A stretch of DNA of 64,000 nucleotides from Posidonia oceanica. Lineage: Eukaryota; Streptophyta; Magnoliopsida; Alismatales; Posidoniaceae. Of the stretch, positions 44,890 to 54,500 are shown in pieces. Below the pieces are notes generated by a model. That model saw nothing but the letters and a program-made list of their open reading frames with translations. It did no database searches and had not been told where the DNA came from. Location of the stretch: the NCBI GenBank assembly GCA_037176725.1, contig JAZBRS010000049.1, positions 14,154,001 through 14,218,000 on the forward strand, read 5' to 3'. The first letter of the stretch is position 1. Each line of letters begins with the position of its first letter. The translations under genes and the position numbers were made by a program.

Positions 44890-46227
44890 CCGAAAGCGGC
44901 CCCGTTGCAGATGCCCTTCTCCCACCTATACTTGCATTCTCGCCTCCTTACTTCATTTCTTTTCAAATCATCATCATCATCCTCTCAGCTCTTGCATTCC
45001 TTCTTTTCATCATCATCGTCATCCTCTCAAACACCGCATCTTCTGCCCGGTAATGACAACCGGAAGTGCTTGCTTGCTCTGGAAAGAGTCACCCTGCCTC
45101 ACCTGGCACTACTTAGATGCCTTAGCAAGTGAGGGAGCCACCACCAATAAGGACAGGCGAACTGCCCAATCTCGCAAGGACATACACCTCTGAGGGAGAA
45201 AAAAATGTTAGGTTGTGAGCTTGAAAAAAGTGAGAATAGACATCTAGGTTTGGGCACCTCCAAGGAACAGAAGACGAAGACAGAAGCCGGCCCTAGAGAT
45301 AGGGGTGTGCAGTCTAACCCTGCTCCTTCTACCCATCACACAGCAGACCCAAAACCTGAATCCATTACAATTCAAGCACCCTTCTTTTGCCACCAGAATG
45401 GGGATAGCAAAAGCCTAAAAAAAAAGAGGGGAAAAAGATCAAACAAAAAAAAAAGGGGGAAAAAAGAGATAGAACAAAAACAAAAACAAAAAAGGAGAAA
45501 AGCAAGCAAAACAAAAAAAAAAAAGGAGAAGAAAAGGGCAAAGCTAGCCCAAAAAACACAAGGCACCGTTATCCCCCATACTTTACTAGAGATCCCCAGC
45601 ATGTCAAGCCTGGAAAAGAGGTCTACCACATCCTCCCAAAAGCAAACACATGCCTTCTCCTAGCTAGGGGCAGAGAAAGACTGCATACCTATGAGGGAGA
45701 AATCTTTCAAAAAGAGAGAGAGCTGAAAGAATAGGTGTAGGCCCTGAGAGTGCGGCCAGTAGCCTGTCCTCACCACATCACCACCTGTATAATGCCAACA
45801 ACCTGTTCCGGAGCGCCACCAATAAGCCGAGAGTCTGAGTAGGACCCAGTGAGTCAAGGGCCACTCCCTTCCTCCGCAGCAGGCACCAAAGCACTCCGTA
45901 CCCTGAGGGCACTCAAGCATCCACCCAAGCATACCCATCCATTCAAGCATACTTATTCATCCAATAATATTCATCCTCATAAGCATATCACCAGCATCTT
46001 GCATACATGCATCCTCTTTCATTCCTTTCCTTTTCCATCAATCTCTCCCGCTCTGCAACGCGCTTTGGCCCTGAGGCAGTATTTCTCCCCAGCAGAGGCA
46101 CGTCGACGACACTCAAGCTGTGCTAGTCCAGACTTCCTACCAGCCCTCGCCCCCGTGTCCGCCGGACTGCTGCCAATTCTCTCTGTTTATTTGTGCTTAA
46201 TTGCTATGTTCTGTTATCAACTGCTGA
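44890..46227 (+). other. Integrase-to-PMD spacer with an internal purine tract
   Basis: 1.34 kb without a convincing gene. 45415-45545 is about 130 bases of almost pure A and G (with scattered C), matched by a T/C tract at the same place in element E (26800-26920). Small frames here are not shared with E. A pyrimidine-rich stretch and TTTATTGATAGCAG before 46318 could be a splice acceptor for the PMD-like gene. Confidence 0.65.
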
Positions 46228-47565
46228 ATGCATACGGAACTACATTTTCAATCTCAGCTTCTACTTGTTGTCAAAGATTATATGCCTGCGAGATCTGACT
46301 GTTTATTGATAGCAGGTACCTCAAGCCTCGCAATAATCAGCCTGTCTTCTGCAACCAGTATAATGGGTTTTCCTACTCTGCTGACTCCCGCACATTGCTC
46401 GGAAACCCTGCGAGAATGGATCGGCAGGCTCACTCAAGTAGACTGTGAACAGTTGCGCCTCTGGGGTATCCCAACCAAGCTGCTAAAGGCTGCTGATGTG
46501 GAGGTCAGCCGCCACCTTCTGTGTGCCGCCGCAAGATTCTGGAAGCCGGCGCATCATGTCTTCCGTTTCAACAAAACTGAGCTGACACCTACACTGGAAG
46601 AGGTGCGTCGGATCTGCGGCTTTTCAAAGATGCTGGGGCCGCCTGTTTTCATGAGGCGCGACGGATATCTCCGAGTCCTGAACCAACTGACTGGACTCTC
46701 CACTCAAGACTGCCAACAAAAGCTAATCTGCACCAATGGACCAGAGCCTATGCTTCGCCTTGCACACTTTGATGATATCTTGAACAAGCGTGCTGACCTC
46801 GGAGATGAGCTGTGGCTCCGAGGATTCGTCATCCGCTTTCTGGGCAAACTAATCTTTACCCATGGCCGACTGACAGTGGCCATCGAGGTCGCAGAAATTG
46901 CACTAGCTGTGGTGACCCAGCACATAGATCTGGCACCAGTTGTCTTGGCAGAGACATATCGCGGGCTAGACCGCATTTCTCATCGCTGCCGCCACTTCCA
47001 TGGTTGCGGAGCACTTATACAAGTCTGGCTGACCGCGCACTTAGAGATGGACATCCTGCGCCCTCAAGTGCATGCTTTCGAAGCCTACTGCAGCAGAGCC
47101 CGTACCAGAGCAGACAAAAGCGTCAAAGACGAGTACAAGAGGCTGTCAGCATTGACTGACGACACTGTGATCTGGCGCATCGTTCCCTCTGCAGCAGAGC
47201 CGTTCACAATCTTCTTCAGCGCGCGTGACACGCGGCTGATCATTCTTCCAGGCTTCACAGCAGGCGTAGAGTACCATCCAATCAGGGTCATGCGCCAGTT
47301 CGGCTTCCAGCAGGGCGCCTTCATTGACGGTACAGCGCCCGAGCTTCTACAGACTTACCCTCCCAGCACCATTGCCCCAACCAAAAAGCTTGCTAGTCTG
47401 ATGCAGCACGGGGTCCAATCCACAGACATTGCAGCTCTGAGAGGTACAGGATGCACTCCTGATTATGAAGCTGAAGTCCGACAGCTCTGGCCAATCACTG
47501 AAGTCCCGCCAGGCGGTCCCTTATTCCCCGACTCCAGGCAGCCAAAGAAGGCCCGGGTTGATTAG
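46228..47565 (+). CDS. PMD/DUF7745-like protein carried by the retrotransposon
   Basis: 445 codons, or 400 if the ATG at 46363 (MGFPTL) is used; homology with the element E copy starts at that second ATG, so I prefer it. Recognisable stretches: WGIPTKLLKAADVEVSRHLL, RFWKPAHHVFRF, ELTPTLEEVRRICGFSK, LAETYRGLDRISH, WRIVPSAAEPFTIFFSARD, YHPIRVMRQFGFQQGAF, and a basic end PDSRQPKKARVD that could be a nuclear signal. These resemble the plant mobile domain / DUF7745 families, known from plant genes and transposons; this is from memory. It is not protease, RT or envelope: no signal peptide or membrane segment is seen. It lies in sense orientation 1.3 kb after integrase and 4 kb before the 3' LTR. 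The frame is intact here. Expression is probably from a spliced RNA. Confidence 0.82.
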   Translation: MHTELHFQSQLLLVVKDYMPARSDCLLIAGTSSLAIISLSSATSIMGFPTLLTPAHCSETLREWIGRLTQVDCEQLRLWGIPTKLLKAADVEVSRHLLCAAARFWKPAHHVFRFNKTELTPTLEEVRRICGFSKMLGPPVFMRRDGYLRVLNQLTGLSTQDCQQKLICTNGPEPMLRLAHFDDILNKRADLGDELWLRGFVIRFLGKLIFTHGRLTVAIEVAEIALAVVTQHIDLAPVVLAETYRGLDRISHRCRHFHGCGALIQVWLTAHLEMDILRPQVHAFEAYCSRARTRADKSVKDEYKRLSALTDDTVIWRIVPSAAEPFTIFFSARDTRLIILPGFTAGVEYHPIRVMRQFGFQQGAFIDGTAPELLQTYPPSTIAPTKKLASLMQHGVQSTDIAALRGTGCTPDYEAEVRQLWPITEVPPGGPLFPDSRQPKKARVD

Positions 47566-47860
47566 GCCCTTGTGCGACCATCATGTGGTCTTCTTTCAAA
47601 TTGTGCTGTACCTTTTTGGCCTGCCGCAGGCATTGTACTTACCAAGATCATATCAATGGAAACTGTTTCTGCTTTCTGCTTGCACATCAAGACTCTTTGC
47701 TGCATTGCATATCATTATCATTATTTTGGGCCCTCTAATCAGACTTGCAGACATCCCAGCGCGGCGAAGTCCTCAGCACCCAATCCGGAGCCCAGAGCAT
47801 CTGCAGGACCGCGACACCAAGCTCCGCCGTCCGGCATCCTCAGCTGGTCATCCCCAGCTG
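47566..47860 (+). other. Spacer after the PMD-like gene, element F
   Basis: 300 bases with no gene seen. It aligns partly with the reverse complement of 24620-24900 in element E (CTTTTTGGCCTGCC, TTGCATTGCATATC, GACTTGCAGACATC regions). Confidence 0.55.
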
Positions 47861-49060
47861 GACCACTGTCCTCTGCGGGCTGGCACCCCAAACTGCCCGG
47901 CGAAAGGTCCGTCAACCTGTCATCCTCCTCAACTGTTCATCCTCAGCTGAGTCCCTCGCGGGCTGGCACCCCAAACTGCTCGGCGATGGGTCCGTCAACC
48001 TATCTTTCATCCACTCGCTTATCCGTCTTTGCATCCTGATGCCAAGGGCGCACCGACCATCCCCTGGTATCATCCTGATACCAGGGGCATTTTTTGGTCG
48101 CCCAGTGGTATCATCCCCAGCTGATCATTCCCAGCTGAGTCCTCTTCTCGGCTGGTCATCCCCAGCTGATCATCCCCAGCTGAGTCCTCTTCTCAGCTGG
48201 TCATCCCCAACTGAGTCCCCAGCTGATCATACCCAGCTGAGTCCTCTTCTCGGTTGGTCATCCCCAGCTGAGTCCCCAGTTGGTCGCCCCAGCTGGATCA
48301 TTATCTCTGCGGGCTGGCACCCCAAACTGCTCGGCGAAAGGTCCGTCAACCTGACACTTTTCTCGGCTGGTCACCCCAGCTGAGTCCCCAGTTGGTCGCC
48401 CCAGCTGGATCTCTGCGGGCTGGCACCCCAAACTGCTCGGCGAAAGGTCCGTCAACCTAACACTTTTCTCGGCTGGTCACCCCAGCTGAGTCCCCAGTTG
48501 GTCGCCCCAGCTGGATCTCTACGGGCTGGCACCCCAAACTGCTCGGCGAAAGGTCCGTCAACCTGACACTCTTCTCGGCTGGTCACCCCAGCTGAGTCCC
48601 CAGTTGGTCGCCCCAGCTGGATCTCTGCGGGCTGGCACCCCAAACTTCTCAGCGAAAGGTCCGTCAACCTGACACTCTTCTCGACTGGTCATCCCCAGTC
48701 GAGTCCCCAGTTGGTCGCCCCAGCTGGATCTCTGCGGGCTGGCACCCCAAACTGCTCGGCGAAAGGTCCGTCAACCTGACACTCTTCTCGGCTGGTCACC
48801 CCAGCTGAGTCCCCAGTTGGTCGCCCCAGCTGGATCTCTGCGGGCTGGCACCCCAAACTGCTCAGCGAAAGGTCCGTCAACCTGACACTCTTCTCGACTG
48901 GTCATCCCCAGTCGAGTCCCCAGTTGGTCGCCCCAACTGGATCTCTGCGGGCTGGCACCCCAAACTGCTCGGCGAAAGGTCCGTCAACCTGACACTCTTC
49001 TCGACTGGTCATCCCCAGTCGAGTCCTCAGCTGATCGCCCTCAGCTGAGTCCCTTGCGGG
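47861..49060. repeat. ~106-bp tandem repeat of hairpins, element F
   Basis: Units start with CTGCGGGCTGGCACCCCAAA at 48308, 48412, 48519, 48625, 48732, 48838 and 48945 (spacing 104-107), with looser copies from 47875. Each unit holds two inverted repeats: CTCGGCTGG/CCAGCTGAG (48362-48384), which becomes CTCGACTGG/CCAGTCGAG (48680-48703) with both arms changed; and CCAGTTGG/CCAGCTGG, perfect as CCAGTTGG/CCAACTGG near 48922-48942. At 48061-48087 CCCCTGGTATC faces GATACCAGGGG (11 bp, loop ATCCT). Minus-strand frames here are repeat artefacts. Confidence 0.92.
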
Positions 49061-49306
49061 CTGATACCCCAAACTACTCGTCTGACAAGCACGACACTCT
49101 TGTCATCACTCTCTGCTTTCGATGCCAAGGACGCGCTGGCCAACCCCTGGTGTCATCTCGACACCAGGGGCATCTTTTGATCGCCCCTTGGTATCATTCC
49201 TTCCCTCTTTCCCCCATGACGTTCCTGGCGTCATGGGATGATTTCTTCTCATCATTCCCTCATCCCCTCTTTGCCGGCCGATAAGTCCGATATCTTATCA
49301 ATCAAC
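49061..49306. repeat. Three single hairpins, element F
   Basis: CCCCTGGTGTC (49144-49154) and GACACCAGGGG (49160-49170) form a perfect 11-bp stem that differs from the 48061 hairpin by one paired change. CCCATGACG (49213-49221) and CGTCATGGG (49229-49237) form a 9-bp stem. GATAAG/CTTATC with GCCGGC in front lies at 49274-49300. Confidence 0.88.
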
Positions 49307-49880
49307 ACTTCTCATCATTCCCTCATCCCCCTCTTTAGCTTACCTTCTCATCATGATCTCATCCCCCTCTTTAGCTTAATTTCTCATCATGATCTCATCC
49401 CCTCTTTAGGTTAATCTCTCATCATGATCTCATCCCCCTCTTTAGGATAACTTCTCATCATGATCTCATCCCCCTCTTTAGGTTAGTTTCTCATCATGAT
49501 CTCATCCCCCTCTTTAGGTTAATTTCTCATCATGATCTCATCCCCCTCTTTAGGTTAATCTCTCATCATGATCTCATCCCCCTCTTTAGATTAATTTCTC
49601 ATCATGATCTCATCCCCCTCTTTAGCTTAATTTCTCATCATGATCTCATCCCCCTCTTTAGATTAATCTCTCAACATGATCTCATCCCCCTCTTTAGATT
49701 AATTTCTCATCATGATCTCATCCCCCTCTTTAGATTAATTTCTCATCATGATCTCATCCCCCTCTTTAGCTTAGTTTCTTATCATGATCTCATCCCCCTC
49801 TTTAGCTTAATTTCTCATCATAATCTCATCCCCCTCTTTAGATCAACTTCTCATCATTATCTCATCCCCTCTTTGCCGGC
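49307..49880. repeat. 36-bp tandem repeat, 16 units, element F
   Basis: Units of 35-36 bases built on TCTCATCATGATCTCATCCC and CCTCTTTAGGTTAAT. Each contains the 8-base palindrome ATCATGAT. The last two units have lost it (ATCATAAT, ATCATTAT). Units differ mainly at the four bases after TTTAG. GATAAG/CTTATC units flank the array on both sides. Confidence 0.92.
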
Positions 49881-50989
49881 CGATAAGTCCGATATCTTAT
49901 CATTCTCATCATGATCTTGCCCCCTCTTATCAATCAATCAATCACTCGTGCTAGGCTGATATCCGAAACTATCTCAGGCTGATATTCCTAAACTATCATC
50001 TATCAATCACTCGTGCTAGGCTGATATCCGAAACTATCTCAGGCTGATAATCCTAAACTATCTTCTGGTCGATCCATGGTCGGCCCGCAGTTGTGTTATA
50101 CGGCTGACATCCAGTAACTGTCCCTCGTAATTGCACTTTTCCAGTTGATAGGTCTGTAAGCTATCCACCGGTTGACAGGACCGTAAACTGTCGTTAGGCT
50201 GATACTCCTAAACTATCGCGTGCAATTACGTTATACGGCTGACATCCAGTAACTGTCCCTTGCAATTGCGGTTTCCAGTTGATAGGACTGTAAACTATCC
50301 TCCAGTTGATAGGTCTGTAAACTATCCACCGGTTGACAGGACCGTAAACTGTCGTTAGGCTGATACTCCTAAACTATCACCCGCAATTGCATTATACGGC
50401 TGATATCCAGTAACTATCCCTCATCATTGTGCGTTTTCAGTTGATAGGTCTGTAAACTATCCGCCGGTTGACAGGACCGTAAACTGTCGCTCCAGTTGAT
50501 AGGTCTGTAAACTATCCACCAGTTGGTAGGACTGTAAACTACCACGCGCAATGATGTTATACGGCTGACATCCAGTAACTGTCCCTCGCAATGCTGTTTC
50601 CAGTTGATAGGACTGTAAACTATCCTCCAGTTGATAGGTCTGTAAACTATCCGCCGGTTGACAGGACCGTAAACTGTCGCTCCAGATGATAGACTGTAAA
50701 CTATCCGGCATTGCGTTATACGGCTGATATCCAGTAACTATCACTCATGGTTTGTGGGTTCCAGTTGATAGGTCTGTAAACTATCCTCCAGTTGATAGGT
50801 CTGTAAACTATCCACCGGTTGACAGGACCGTAAACTGTCGTTAGGCTGATACTCCTAAACTATCACCCACAACCATGTTATACAGCTGATATCCAGTAAC
50901 TATCACTCACAACTGCTCCAGTTGACAGGACCGTAAACTGTCACTCCCGGTTGATAGGACCGTAAACTATCCGGACGATAAGCCCGTCA
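49881..50989. repeat. Array of GATAG/CTATC-type hairpins, element F
   Basis: About 40 short inverted repeats with 8-9 base loops. Three paired states of one stem occur: GATAG/CTATC (50281-50299), GACAG/CTGTC (50335-50353) and GGTAG/CTACC (50525-50543). A second family alternates GATA/TATC and GACA/TGTC around TCCAGTAAC. It is the counterpart of 23115-24190 in element E, in reverse complement. Confidence 0.92.
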
Positions 50990-51514
50990 CCTTATCATTT
51001 TTTTTCTCCTTTTCGGCGTGGCCTTGTCCCAGGAAGACGAAGTCACGCACCCCCTTTCTGCGATAGGAGAGTTGGCCTCTCTCCCCTCGCGCCCTTCTTT
51101 CCTGCTAGCTTGCTCCCCGGGCGGGGACCAGCTGCACCCTGTTTTCCTTCGCTTTGTCGTGCAAGTCTGGCCCCCCTGCCGGACATTCGCACCACATCGT
51201 GCCTTTTTATCATTTTCTTTGCATCATCTCAGCACTTTCTTAGCTAGCACTGCATGTTACTTCAGTATCACTTGCACAGCATCAGCATTTCCTTCTAACT
51301 GCACTAACTTTTATACTAACTCTTGCATTGCATTTAGCATATCACACACAGCACAGCATCCATCTGCACTGGCATCTTGCATTGCGGCAACGGGCTACGA
51401 TCTTCGGTCCATCCGCCGAATAAGTAGCTCACGCCCATAGCAACCCGCCGCTCCCGCCGGTCAGATGGGGTGTCTTGTCAACCCTGAGCAGCGGCCGCGC
51501 TCCGCTTGCCCTCG
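50990..51514 (+). other. Spacer between hairpin array and PPT, element F
   Basis: About 525 bases, aligned with the reverse complement of 22607-23114 in element E. The frame at 51018-51440 (140 codons) is not kept in E, so no gene is called. GC-rich at its right end. Confidence 0.65.
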
Positions 51515-51545
51515 CTCAGGGAGGGGCATCTGTTGACACCCCATC
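51464..51545. other. Composite palindrome enclosing the PPT and LTR start
   Basis: GATGGGGT (51464-51471) and GTCAAC (51477-51482) face GTTGAC (51532-51537) and ACCCCATC (51538-51545), with a 5-base bulge GTCTT. Inside, CCTGAGC (51483-51489) faces GCTCAGG (51514-51520). The polypurine tract lies between the inner and outer right arms. Element E has the same structure at 22577-22656. Confidence 0.88.
51515..51530 (+). other. Polypurine tract of element F
   Basis: CTCAGGGAGGGGCATC directly before TGTTGACACC. Same sequence in element E. It primes plus-strand DNA synthesis. Confidence 0.9.
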
Positions 51546-54500
51546 TTGGCAGGCTTGGACCCTTGGAGCCCTCTTGGTGATTGCTGGATCAAACCCCAAC
51601 CAAACCCTAACCCTAATCCTCCTCTTTACCCCTCAGAAACAGCCCATTTTGACCTAAACCTTTGCCCCCCTTCCCAACCTCAAAACTTAACCAAAATCCA
51701 AAGGAAAACCCACCACTATCCACTCAACAAACCTACCCAAAGACCAAGGAATTTCCAAGCCTAACTTATTCCCAAAAACCTTAGAAAACTTAGGTAAAAC
51801 TACCCTTTTTCTACACCTTGAAACCCCTCCAAAACCTCCTTAAAATCGGACCAAAACTTCAGACCTAAGACTTCAAACCCTAGACTACCCACTCACCAAT
51901 TTTCACCCCATTCCAAGACCATTAAGACCCTCTTCCACCCAAATTATCCTTTTCTCTCTCCGGGATTATCATTTTCTCTCTCCTCTCTCTCTCTCCTGAT
52001 TATCATCTCTTTTTTCATCCCTTTCTCATCCTTTTTCTGGTCTAGCTGTGGGCCCCCTCTGTGCTTCTGTCCTTCCTCTATCTTACCCCTATTTTTACTT
52101 TATTTTTAACACTTTTTCTGAATTTTTAAAAATCGTTTTCCTCCAACCTATCCTTTTCCTTTTATCTCCCTCTTTTTTCCATTTCTTTCCTCCTTCTCTT
52201 TTCCTTTTCTCCCTTTTGCAAAAATCCACAAAAACCCATAAAAATCTGCAAAATCTCAAAACACAAAAGAAGCAAATCAGTACCCTCAGAAAAGTAATTA
52301 AAAAATGTTAAACAAGCAATTGACAACTTAAACTTAACTAAAGCAAGCTAAAAAGAAAACCAAGCATGCAAACTAAAAAATGCAAAACAAATCAAAAGAA
52401 AACACTGAAAAATCAAGGAAAAAGCTAAAATAAAATCAAAACCCACCAAAGGTAAAAACCCATCAGAAGAATTAAAAACAAACCCAAAAACAAGAATTAA
52501 AAAAATCAAATACTAAAACAAGTAATTAAGGAAGACAAAAGACTTAACTTAATAAACATAAGAAAAACAAGTAAAAAACTTAATTAAAAAAGAAAAGAAA
52601 AACACATCTGAAAAGCCTAAAAAACACCCTATCAAACCAGAAAAATCCAACTAAAAACTTCAAGAAAAATCAATAAATAAAAAATCAAGACATAACTCAA
52701 AAGACTTAAGAAAGAGAAACCTTAACAAGACTACAACTTAAAAATCTAAAAAACATCCTGATTAATGGGAAAATAAATCCTAAAAAATCCTAATTAATAT
52801 CCTAAGTGTCCAACAAGGGAAATACAATTTTTAAAATAATTTTAAAAGGGATTAACAAACATTTAAACAAGTGAAAACTAATTAAACGTAAAACCAAAAC
52901 CCTAAAACCCTAATCAAGCCCAAAACACATTAATCAACTCAAAATAACCATTAAAAATCTTAATTAAAATCCTAACCTACAGCGCAATCCTTCTGGCATT
53001 TTTATTTAATTTTTAGTTTATCTTTACCTATTTTATTTCCCCATTCTACCCTCTCTTTCTTTCTTATTTTCCTTCTTCCTTCTTATTTTTTCCTTACTGG
53101 GCTCAAACTGGCCCGTTTCTCTTTTTCTTTTATTTCTTTTTTTCGGCCCCCGCACGGTCCGGCCCACGCGCCATCCCCACCCTTCTTCCTCCTCCAACCT
53201 TCTGCTTTTTTCTCTTCCGCCGGTTTTCTCCCGCGAGCTGCTGCTACAGCCTTCCCTCCTCGTTTAAATTCGAAGCTCCGTCCTTTCATCTACAGCAGCT
53301 CGCCGTCTCCTCATCTCAGCACCAAATCCGGAGTCGGTCGCCTCGCCGTCTCCTCTGCTGCAGTGGCCGCCGACGAATTTGAAATTCGGAAGCGCGCCAG
53401 CAGCCGGCCTCCACCGGATATAAGCCTCTCCTTCGTTCCTCCTTCGGTGGGCAGAATGAACCTTCAGCAAGAGAGCAAACCCAGAGAGCGTGAGTGATCT
53501 CAGAGAGCAATTCAGAGAGCCATTCCCACTTCCCTTCTTCCACCTGCAACTCCTTCCTCTTCTTCTCTGTCTCCCCCACTTCCAGAGGAGAGAGTGGCCA
53601 GAAAGAGTGGTTTGGGAGTCACCTCTGTATCCCGGAGAGAGACTCCAATCCCCCAGCCTCCTCCACCCAATTCCCTTCCCTTCCTCTGCCAAAAACTTCA
53701 GCAAAACCTCCCCTCTCTTTTCCAGTGAGCCAGGCCCTTTCCCAGCCTCCATCTTCCTTCCTATTACTTCCCCAATCTCACCCAGCACCTGACTTTCTCC
53801 CTCCAACATTCACCAGCTGTTCCACCACTTAAAATCTCCCAGAAACACACCCTGATCCCAACTGAAACCCAACTCCTTCCCTTCGGCAATTCCCTCTACT
53901 CCAGCTCACCGCCTTCCCCCAAACTTCTTCCAGAGACTCACTGGACCTCCACCTTCTCAAAACACCAACCATCAAACCCAGCCACCCACCACAGACCGAG
54001 AACTCCACTCCAAACACCTGCATCAACCACAGACCAAAATTCGACCCAACTCCCAAACCTCCTCCACGCCTTCCAGAACCCCTCTCCAAGCATCCAACTA
54101 CACTCCTCAGACCTCCAGCAGCCTCCCGGAGGGCTTCGCTCCGCCAGACGAGCAGCCAACACCTCCCCCGGCCTCCGGCAGTATCAGGCGAACCCAAAAG
54201 TGCCGGATCTCCCTCCAGCCTTCGCAGCTCACGTCTGACCACCTGGGAAGCTCCGGAGGATCGTTCTGAGGCGACTCCAGCCTTCGCGAGCCGCTGAAAG
54301 CCTCCCCTGCAACCGGACGACGACCACCGGCCGACTCCGACACTGCCGAGGTCGGGAGCGCCTTCCGGACACGATCGCAGGTACCACTCGCTCCCCCCTC
54401 TCTCTCTCCTCCTCCTGCTGCTTCTCCGCCAGTCAGAACCGAGTTCCGAGCGTTCCAGACGCAGTTGCAGTTCGCCGGACAGCTCTCCTTCTCCGGCGCC

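Noticed and set aside
46228..47565. PMD-like frame considered as a host gene or as an envelope gene
   Set aside because: It is present at the same place in two elements, so it belongs to the element; there is no signal peptide or membrane segment to suggest an envelope.
49307..49880. Regular 36-bp repeats considered as a CRISPR array
   Set aside because: Units are head-to-tail with no unique spacers, in a plant retrotransposon.
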